Of a stretch of DNA of 64,000 nucleotides, positions 49,718-57,757 are shown piece by piece. Each line of letters begins with the position of its first letter. Positions within the stretch are counted from its first letter, which is position 1. The DNA is taken from positions 28,300,956 through 28,364,955 of the forward strand of contig CM049318.1 of NCBI GenBank assembly GCA_026874595.1, in the 5' to 3' direction. The translations under genes were made by a program, and so were the position numbers. Source of the DNA: Sipunculus nudus. Taxonomy: Eukaryota; Annelida; Sipuncula; Golfingiida; Sipunculidae. Under the pieces are notes generated by a model. It searched no databases, was not told where the DNA came from, and was given only the letters and a program-made list of their open reading frames with translations.

Positions 49718-50877
49718 TATATATATATATATATATTAAAGGGAACAAACCTTACATAGCTACGCTCTCTCCCATTTCTGTATGCATTTATTTCGCTTAT
49801 GTATTTAGGTATATTTTCATAATTCCTTGATCATAACTATTATTAGGATCCTTGAATATAATTTACTACATTGTTATACAAGACCAATCGGTGTGAGAGT
49901 TGACAGGCTTCTGTTATTACTTACACTTAAGTTTTACTCGGGAGAATATACTCCGCATTGCTTGTGTGCATTAAATCCCTATCCAACTGTCGGTACAGCT
50001 ATTATAGGAATCAATGTGTGTGTTTCCACTATTCATGTCATAATTAGAATAAATACAAGTAAATATTCAAGTTATTGATAAAGGGAAGACCTCTGCTTCT
50101 ATCTTTACTGTTCTTTATTGGGAGGGGGATTATTATTATTATTATTTTCATTATTAATATTATTATTATTATTATTATTATTACTCTTTGGTCTATAAGC
50201 TCTTTATGTCCCGTTAAAACAGGTAGCCACAAAAGCTAATATCGAATGACTCATTGTGGGGCATATTATTTCAAACTTGTAAAACATCAGCTTTGTTCAA
50301 AATTGTATATTTGATCAAACGGGCAACTCCTGCAGTACCGCTTAACATTTCACACATTACAAGACTTGTTTACATGATGGCCGGTACTAATTGCATAATC
50401 TGCCAGCTGTGGTCAATCGGGCCCTTATTTGTTAGACCCGAGATCCGACCGTTAACCCCGTAACTGCTAGCGCTAATTAGTTGCACGTGATTCTCGATCG
50501 GTCGCAACCAGGGGCCTGGCGATAATTAAGTAGAATCCCACCTGTGTTGTTATCAACAAGCGCCCCGGTCACGCACATATCACACAGGAGTATGTCCCCA
50601 GACTATAGCGTGGTCGCAACATTCTGGCCTTCTTTCTATTGGTCGATGACCACACGGGCCCCTCCCCAATAGTGGGTCCCGGGGGGTCGTCGGCCAATGG
50701 AGAGAGGGGATCTGGTGGGGCGACGAGGCCGAATGGGGGAGAGCACGGAGACGGGGGTCAGTTAGTACTTAGGAGCTCGTAGAGCGAGACTGTGTATGTT
50801 GATACCTAATGGATACGGAATAAAATTCATATAAAGAAATACAGACTTTTTCTTCTGTGGACTACACTAAGTTTACA
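49578..50877 (+). repeat. Element A 5' LTR (about 1.3 kb)
   Basis: Starts TGTAAGATTTGAG and is taken to end at GTTTACA before GTGACGAGTGTGCC. It holds a (TA)n/(TGTA)n microsatellite (49640-49737), an (ATT)n run (50127-50182), a GC-rich promoter-like part (50630-50760) and AATAAA at about 50819. The 3' end is inferred from the CA and the distance to gag, because the other LTR is truncated before it. Confidence 0.75.
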
Positions 50878-50924
50878 GTGACGAGTGTGCCAGTTACTTC
50901 TGTGAAGTCAGATAATACACAAAC

Positions 50925-52097
50925 ATGGACCCACAACAATTCGCCCACATTACTGAGGGCCTCATACAATTTGAGCAAGCCCGAGAAGAAAGGGAAATTG
51001 CACGAGTCCGCCGTGAAGAACACCGCCTGCTGTTAGACAGGTTAGTTGAGCGTACCGCTTTATGCTCCGGCGCCACGCCCACAGCGTTCAGAACTTGGAC
51101 TTAAGAGGTCGAGCGCGCATACCACTATACGAACGTTAACTCCGACATATTATCAGTAGCATTGCGCACATGCACCGGAAGTTTAGCAGACGAGCTAGAA
51201 CGATTCCTATCTGTACGAGCAGAGGCTCCAGACCCACCCGCAGATAGATTAGGAGTACCCTGGCGTGATGTGAAACGACACTTGCAGGAAGCATTCCTAC
51301 CAGCAGACGAGGCTAATTACCTCCGGGACCGAGTAGAAAAACTCAGACAGAATTCAAATGAGACACTCGCAGGGTTCAACCGCCGTTTCCGTGAAGCCGC
51401 TCTGGCGGCATACCCTAACCATGCTGAAAACGAAGATCAGACGCGCCTGCTACTCAAGGTATACGCGAAGGGCCTCAGATCAAACTTACTTGCAAAGAGA
51501 CTGGTTGCGGAGGGCCGGCCGGATACACTGGAGATGGCATTTAGCCTGGTGACATTGTATGACGCGGGGGAGGTGGCGTACGCCCGGCTAGGCAGGGATG
51601 AGGAACCTATGGACGTTTCGGTGGTCAACACACCGGCAGCGGTGGTGAGTAACCAACCTTTGCTTGATCGCCTGACGGCACTAGAGCACTCGTTAGCCAA
51701 ATTACATGTCAGCACCCCCCAACACCCCACAAACCTCCCTCAAGTAGTCGCGCCGATCTCTCATTCACGTGATGTTTCACATTCCCGTTTCTCCCGACGC
51801 CCTAATCAGTCCCCTGCCTGGACCCCGGATGGGCAACCTATTTGTTTTGAATGCCACAAGCCTGGCCACTTAGCACGCGACTGTTGTATCCGTCTGGCTC
51901 GTACTAGGTCCGGTACACAACCCAGGAACCCTCCGCCTCGTGCTCGTAACCATTGGCAACCCCCCTCGCCCCGTGCTATTCAAAGAAACATTACTACACC
52001 GGCAGAGGCCGCTCCACCTGCTGCTACTTACCCATCTGATCAATTTATCCAGTCTAATCTATCCCCAACCAACCCCTTCTCTGATTTAAACGAATAA
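50925..52097 (+). pseudogene. Element A gag, with one in-frame stop
   Basis: The reading frame starts at ATG 50925 (MDPQQFAHITEGLIQFEQAR), meets TAA at 51102-51104 after TFRTWT, and continues in the same frame without further stops to TAA at 52095-52097 (391 codons in all). The continuation has a retrotransposon-gag domain (DELERFLSVRAE, YLRDRVEKLRQ, RTRLLLKVYAKGLRS-like block) and a CCHC knuckle CFECHKPGHLARDC. The context around 51102 suggests a point mutation of a sense codon. The fragment after the stop is 311 residues. Confidence 0.85.
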
Positions 52098-55000
52098 CTG
52101 CCGCAAACGCGTTTCCGGCGGCCCCATATTAATCTCACATTTGATAACATCCAGGTACTAACCCTCGTGGATACGGGTGCGTCTCGGACGCTTTTGCGGC
52201 ACGATCGATTTCAGGATATCGTTAATAGCACCCACCGGCCGCCCATCCTAGAAAAAACATGTACTCAACTACAGTCTGTCACCGGGAATAGGTTACACGT
52301 ACTCGGCGTCACACAATTGCGGGTAGAAAATGCAGGCGTTATTCAGGTATATGTGGTTAAAGATATGAGCCATGAATGCGTCCTCGGGATTGACTCTCTC
52401 CAGCGTGGAGATGCATTAATAGCAATGGCATCAGGGCTCATGCAATGGTTCGGCAGGTCATGGCCCTTACTAAACCCACAACTATTTGGCGTTTCCAGCC
52501 TAGCCGATACTATTATACCATCTCAACTCCCATCTATAAATGAGGTTCTTGTAGAATTTCTTGACGTTTTCGCGGACCCAAACGGCCCCTTAGGCTTATG
52601 TAACCTAGAGCCCATTCGAATAAAAACGATTGACAGCCCTTTAGCTCAGCGCCCATACCGAACACCGCTCACAAAACGACATGCCATCTCCCGCGAAATA
52701 GACTCGATGCTTAGGCAGGGTATCATCCGTCCATCTCAGTCGCCATGGGCCTCGCCTGTCCCGCTTGTTCCAAAATCAGATGGCACTACGCGATTTTGTG
52801 TCGACTATCATCGCCTTAATGCCGTCACAAAGAAGGACAAATATCCTTTACCAAACATTCAGGATATATTCGACCAGATCGGTTACAGTAAGGTCTTTTC
52901 CACCCTAGACTTAAAAAGTGGTTATCACCAGGTTCCTGTCCATCCGTCTGATATAGAAAAGACCGCATTTGTATGTCATAGAGGCCTCTTCGAATTTGTC
53001 AGATGCCCGTTCGGTTTGGCTACAGCCCCGAGCCATTTTCAGAGGGCAATGGAATTCCTATTCCAAGGCCTATTAGGAGAGTGTGTCCTCGTTTACATAG
53101 ACGACATCGTTATTTTCAGTGAAAATGAAGCGGATCACGCGAAACACCTAAAGCTTGTATTCGAACGCCTCAGACATGCAAAATTGACTCTCAAGTCCTC
53201 GAAATGCCACTTTGGTCTCCCTGAAATAAAATTGCTTGTTTACTGCGTCAGTAAGGACGGAATCTCAGCTGATCCTGAAAAGACAGCCGCCATTCGCGAT
53301 ATGCCTGTCCCAAAAACGGTTAAACAGGTCCGATCCTTCCTAGGAATGACAGGGTACTACCGGCAATGTATGCCCCGATATGCAGAAATAGCCGAACCTT
53401 TAGTAGCCCTTACGCGAAAACATGTTCGGTTCCGCTGGACACAAGCGTGCGAACTAGCATTGGACGAGTTAAAATCTCTCTTGACGTCAAACCACGTAAT
53501 GAGCCACCCTCGCCCCGAGCTGCCCTACCGTCTGTATACTGACAGTAGCGCTTTTGCTGTAGGCGGAATCCTGTGCCAGACCCATGAGGATGGTACAGAG
53601 CGGGTAGTCCAATACGTTTCTCATCAGTTATTGGCAACGCAACGCAGGTGGCCTACCATCGAAAGGGAGGCGTATAGCGTCATCTATTGCATCACCAAAC
53701 TGCGGCCATATCTGTATGGGGCACAGTTCACTGTATTCACTGACCATAAACCGCTGGCATGCCTGTTTACAAAGCAAATGGCTAATACTAAAATTCAGCG
53801 TTGGGCCATTATTTTGGCAGAATACGGGGCCGGAATCGAGTATAGACGTGGGCGGAATAATATTCGCGCTGATATGTTGTCAAGAATTCCTCCAACAGAA
53901 CCAGTGGACGTGATTGACTCTGATACGGAGTGGGTGGCCCCCCAAGCTTACCCAGATGACCTTTGTCAACAGCAATTGCCATTGCTCATGGATAATTTGA
54001 ATCTAGATCAAATCAAATTAGCACAGCAGGAACAATTTTCTGACCTTTTTGAAAAGGCAAATGATGACGACTCGGATTATATTACTATCCAAGGCATATT
54101 ATATAGTACAATCACGCCTCGTTTACATTCGCCTGAATATCCCCGACTAGTGTTACCGTCGGAATATCAAGAAAGCGTAACCCTTAGGGCCCACAGGGAA
54201 GTCGGCCATATGTCTACACAAAAAACACTCGATCGTGTTACAGCGGCCTACGTCTGGCCAGCCATGAGGCGTTCTATCCGCTCGATATTACAAAAATGTG
54301 CCATTTGCCAAGCCCATAGTCGCCAGCGAGACCACGCCCCTATGGGGGACATGCCACTGCCAGCCTCGCCTATGCAGGTCGTGGGATTAGACCTCATCGG
54401 CCCATTTCCTACCTCCACTCGGGGTAATGCCTATATGCTAACTGCCATATGTCATTGTACGGGATGGGCGGAGGCGTACCCAATTCCCAACAAAACAAAT
54501 GCGGTTGTATGGGACACATTTGCTAACCAATTTATCCCCCGACACTCTGTCCCCGAGGTGGTGATAACTGATAACGGTTGTGAGTTTACTGCACTTGACT
54601 GGGAACAGTATTTACAAAATTTAGGGATAGAACACCGCCGTACAACACCGGCCAGACCCCAGAGTAATGGCAAAATTGAACGCTTTCACCGTACATTTAA
54701 GGAAACGCTCGCAAAGGCCGTGAACAACCAGCCAGACACCTGGGAGGATCACGTTGGAGACGTCCTATTAGCGCATCGTATAAGCGTGAGTTCGGTCACT
54801 GGCTATTCCCCTTTCTTTTTACTCTATGGAAGACAGCCTAGAGCCCCATTGACGCGGTTACTGCAAAGCAATATAACAGGTCACGTGTTTGGCAACAGGT
54901 TAGATGACCTGTCAAATGCGCTCACGGAAGCACGCTTACGCACCTCCGATTCGCGTAAATTCAACCGTACCCGCCTCGAAAAACGGGCCCAGGCGGCGAA

Positions 55001-55598
55001 CCTAAAAGTAGGGGACCACGTAGTTATAAAGGTCGCTGAACCCCTTACATTTACGTCACGCTGGGATCAGTGGCTGATCACACGAGTATCTGGTTCCACG
55101 TGCTACCTGCGTTGTCAAGCAACGGGCCAAACAAAAAAACTCCACAGAGAGCAAGTCAGACTCGTTGATCCCAATATAGCTTGGGATGAAATAGCCCCTA
55201 GACCACGCCGTAAACGTACACCACGGGCCAGATATATGACACAACAAAGATCCTTACGAAACGACCGCCGCGAATCCCATATTCTTGGACCTGAATCTTT
55301 TAGTAACGAGCCTCCTGCCACTCAGGAATTCTCCCATAGCGCGTCCACCCACGTGACAGGTAGCTACTCTCCCCCCACTCTCACTGGCCAATCACAAGCC
55401 AACCATACTTCTATAAACCAATCAAATTCAAGTGCACATTGTGATACAGCACATACCCCGCCTTGCTCTGCTAACGGGCCACATACGCTGCCCCCAGTCC
55501 TTCAAGGTAGAGACCCTAGACTCAGACCGAAACAAAGAATCCGTTATGATGTCCTGGCCGGGCTTGTTGATAGTGATGACGAGTGCTCTGGCGTTTAG
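52098..55598 (+). CDS. pol: Element A pol: protease, RT, RNase H, integrase
   Basis: In the same frame as gag and directly after its TAA, with no ATG of its own before the protease, so expression must pass the gag stop. Domains: aspartic protease VDTGASRTLL (about 52164), RT with RFCVDYHRLNAVT, FSTLDLKSGYHQ and catalytic YIDD (about 53093), RNase H with LYTDSSAFAVGG and TDHKPL, integrase zinc domain H...H...CAICQ (54190-54320), and integrase D-D-E (LDLIGPF, ITDNGCEF, SNGKIERF). The C-terminal tail is Arg/Pro/Ser-rich. Open over its full length of 1166 codons, so coding capacity looks intact. Confidence 0.93.
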   Translation: MPQTRFRRPHINLTFDNIQVLTLVDTGASRTLLRHDRFQDIVNSTHRPPILEKTCTQLQSVTGNRLHVLGVTQLRVENAGVIQVYVVKDMSHECVLGIDSLQRGDALIAMASGLMQWFGRSWPLLNPQLFGVSSLADTIIPSQLPSINEVLVEFLDVFADPNGPLGLCNLEPIRIKTIDSPLAQRPYRTPLTKRHAISREIDSMLRQGIIRPSQSPWASPVPLVPKSDGTTRFCVDYHRLNAVTKKDKYPLPNIQDIFDQIGYSKVFSTLDLKSGYHQVPVHPSDIEKTAFVCHRGLFEFVRCPFGLATAPSHFQRAMEFLFQGLLGECVLVYIDDIVIFSENEADHAKHLKLVFERLRHAKLTLKSSKCHFGLPEIKLLVYCVSKDGISADPEKTAAIRDMPVPKTVKQVRSFLGMTGYYRQCMPRYAEIAEPLVALTRKHVRFRWTQACELALDELKSLLTSNHVMSHPRPELPYRLYTDSSAFAVGGILCQTHEDGTERVVQYVSHQLLATQRRWPTIEREAYSVIYCITKLRPYLYGAQFTVFTDHKPLACLFTKQMANTKIQRWAIILAEYGAGIEYRRGRNNIRADMLSRIPPTEPVDVIDSDTEWVAPQAYPDDLCQQQLPLLMDNLNLDQIKLAQQEQFSDLFEKANDDDSDYITIQGILYSTITPRLHSPEYPRLVLPSEYQESVTLRAHREVGHMSTQKTLDRVTAAYVWPAMRRSIRSILQKCAICQAHSRQRDHAPMGDMPLPASPMQVVGLDLIGPFPTSTRGNAYMLTAICHCTGWAEAYPIPNKTNAVVWDTFANQFIPRHSVPEVVITDNGCEFTALDWEQYLQNLGIEHRRTTPARPQSNGKIERFHRTFKETLAKAVNNQPDTWEDHVGDVLLAHRISVSSVTGYSPFFLLYGRQPRAPLTRLLQSNITGHVFGNRLDDLSNALTEARLRTSDSRKFNRTRLEKRAQAANLKVGDHVVIKVAEPLTFTSRWDQWLITRVSGSTCYLRCQATGQTKKLHREQVRLVDPNIAWDEIAPRPRRKRTPRARYMTQQRSLRNDRRESHILGPESFSNEPPATQEFSHSASTHVTGSYSPPTLTGQSQANHTSINQSNSSAHCDTAHTPPCSANGPHTLPPVLQGRDPRLRPKQRIRYDVLAGLVDSDDECSGV

Positions 55599-55920
55599 TC
55601 ACGGTCGGGCTTGGGTTTGGCGGCAAACCCCGCCAGCCGGTGTACAGATTACCGAGATACCACAGGGCACCACCCTAACGCAGCCAGAAACAATATACTT
55701 ATGGAAGTCAACATGGACTTTGTTAGTAGTACTCCATCCTCCTATTCTAGATAAATCGTTATTACAGGCCGCCCAGAAGGTGATCACGCTCATTCCAACA
55801 CTGGCGGGAAAGACACCAACCTCCATCTACCGAAATTGGATGAATCGCCTAAGATGGATCCAGCCGACCCTTGGACTCTCGTCATCAACCCCAGGTGTCT
55901 TACTTCTGACACCCGAATGA
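55546..55920 (+). CDS. Env-like reading frame (N-terminal part), element A
   Basis: In the +1 frame relative to pol, overlapping its last 53 nt, two adjacent ATGs start 124 residues: MMSWPGLLIVMTSALAFSHG looks like a signal peptide, then ITEIPQGTTLTQPETIYLW and STWTLLVVL, and a helical part to the stop at 55918. An overlapping third frame with a signal peptide after pol is the classic place for env. The following block resembles the N-terminus of insect gypsy-type/baculovirus-F-like envelopes only loosely. No fusion peptide, cysteine-rich part or membrane anchor follows, so at best a truncated remnant. Alternatively a chance frame. Confidence 0.4.
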   Translation: MMSWPGLLIVMTSALAFSHGRAWVWRQTPPAGVQITEIPQGTTLTQPETIYLWKSTWTLLVVLHPPILDKSLLQAAQKVITLIPTLAGKTPTSIYRNWMNRLRWIQPTLGLSSSTPGVLLLTPE

Positions 55921-56204
55921 ATAAGGATTGGGACTCTTTGTTTATCTGCTTTTGTTTAACGCTTGTTTAATTGCTTGTGTCTGTATCTTTATATATATAT
56001 ATGTGTGTGAGCTTTCCTGGTGAACAGTCGGCATTGGCCATATTGATTATAGCTCATTAATAGTACACCAATAGTATACCTTTTATATGTTATTAACCTG
56101 CTAACAAAGGTACATTAGGTAGAAAAATAAAAACAAAAAGGAAATCGTTGCCGCTTTCCTTTTTTTTTCCTAAGGTTTTTATTTTTCGTCGGGTGGGGTA
56201 CGAG
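55921..56204 (+). other. Element A 3' untranslated region and polypurine tract
   Basis: Non-coding, AT-rich. It ends in GGGTGGGGTACGAG (56191-56204) immediately before the 3' LTR TGTAAG, the expected position of the plus-strand primer. Confidence 0.7.
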
Positions 56205-56336
56205 TGTAAGATTTGAGATGAATTGTATATACTTGCATTTATTGTCTTCATTGTATGTACGTGTTGTGTATGTATGTGTATGTATATATATAAGTGTGTA
56301 TGTATGTGTATGTATATATATAAGTGTATATGTATG

Positions 56337-56374
<38 letters not shown>

Positions 56375-56601
56375 TATATATATATATATTAAAGGGAACA
56401 AACCTTACATAGCTACGCTCTCTCCCATTTCTGTATGCATTTATTTCGCTTATGTATTTAGGTATATTTTCATAATTCCTTGATCATAACTATTATTAGG
56501 ATCCTTGAATATAATTTACTACATTGTTATACAAGACCAATCGGTGTGAGAGTTGACAGGCTTCTGTTATTACTTACACTTAAGTTTTACTCGGGAGAAT
56601 A
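56205..56601 (+). repeat. Element A 3' LTR, truncated by element B
   Basis: Same text as 49578-49948, apart from a longer microsatellite (one extra TGTATGTGTATGTATATATA-type block). It stops after GGGAGAATA where TGTAGTAG of element B begins; in the 5' LTR the text continues TACTCCGCATTG. The missing part should lie downstream of element B, beyond the window. Confidence 0.92.
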
Positions 56602-56825
56602 TGTAGTAGATTTGCATTACTCCAAGAATTGGGCATTGATGGCTGTGTTTTGGTGGTCCCGGGTGATCAACTGACGCATGCGCAGAAGACCCGACGTTCA
56701 ATGGAAGACAAGAAACCCTATTATTTGAGAAGACTTTATCCGCAGATATCTCAGGTTCATTCTGCCATCGGACCTTGACGGTAAGCCAGATTGTTGCTTA
56801 CCTATGTAAGTGCAAAACGCTTACA
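56602..56825 (+). repeat. Element B 5' LTR (224 bp)
   Basis: Starts TGTAGTAGATTTGC and ends GCTTACA. The following TCTGGCGACG is a common start of the internal region and primer-binding site in Gypsy elements. The 3' LTR is outside the window, so the right border rests on the TG...CA ends and the PBS-like sequence. Confidence 0.7.
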
Positions 56826-57757
56826 TCTGGCGACGTATAAACTGGTTGCTAGCGTAATATTTGCTAGTCCTCGGTGGAGAAATTTCACTGGGAATTTCAT
56901 GATTCCTGGTGAGCTCAGATCTCACTTGATCACCTCGGATTTTCTCTTCCGAGATTAATACCTTACCCTTGCCCCTTCGTCATATGGTAAGATTTGTATT
57001 GACGAATCTTACCACGTTTATGAATCGAGTTGTCATTTATTCCTCGCTTCGGGATTACTGACGTTGTGGTGGCGCGCTCTGTCATTATCGCCCAGGCACG
57101 ACTGACGTTGCATGGACGTATTTCCTGATCACTGAGATCAGCTGTGTTTTCAACCTATTATCGCCCAGCCCCGTTGACGCCTATTTCTGGCTTATTACTG
57201 GTGTCCATCAGTCAGTCATAAGCAGTGTTGACAGTCTTTCCGTCTTTTTAACGGATTGTTGACATTGTTATTTGTTTTTCACAGCTGACAATCAGTTTAT
57301 TCCAAATTTTTGTTGGCAAACATTTGTCAGTGTCCTAGCTGGCTATGTTTATATTCTGACAATTTGTTTACAGTCAGATAAGTTATCAGAAATTTTATCG
57401 GATTTATTTTTTCACAAATTTTGATTAAACTTGCCTGATTTCATGCCAGTATATTTATTATTGACTCCTTAATCATCAAAACAGAGCTTGCCACTACCTT
57501 GATCTTGATATAATATATAATAGTATATATTATATATTTGCTATATTATTCAAAATTCTACCGCCGCTTTGCATATTGCTTTGCCTTTAATATTAGACCT
57601 ATTAGCTGTTATTAAGAATTTTCTCTCATTCTGCTCATATTATTCTGCTGCTTGCATTAATTTTTGGTTTCAACCCCCCCCCTCCCAAAAGAAAAAAAAA
57701 AATTTTTTTCAAATAAAATAAAAATACAAATAAACTTGCCGTGATCAGGTACCAAGA
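56826..57757 (+). other. Element B leader
   Basis: 932 nt between PBS-like sequence and the gag ATG without a convincing frame. A pyrimidine/purine block (C9 then A-rich) sits at 57675-57725. The length is typical of a packaging/5' UTR region. Confidence 0.6.

Larger units (their letters stand above)
49578..56601 (+). mobile_element. Ty3/Gypsy LTR retrotransposon A, 3' LTR interrupted by element B
   Basis: 5' LTR 49578-50877, gag, pol, env-like start, purine-rich tract, partial 3' LTR 56205-56601. The two LTR copies are identical over the compared 208 bp outside a TA/TG microsatellite, so insertion was recent. GC content and CpG are clearly higher than in the host sequence. The 3' LTR stops at GAGAATA, where element B begins. 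Confidence 0.92.

Noticed and set aside
49479-49830. Tyr/Ile-rich frames around 49.5-49.8 kb and 56.1-56.5 kb
   Set aside because: Translation of the TA/TG microsatellite in the LTRs of element A.
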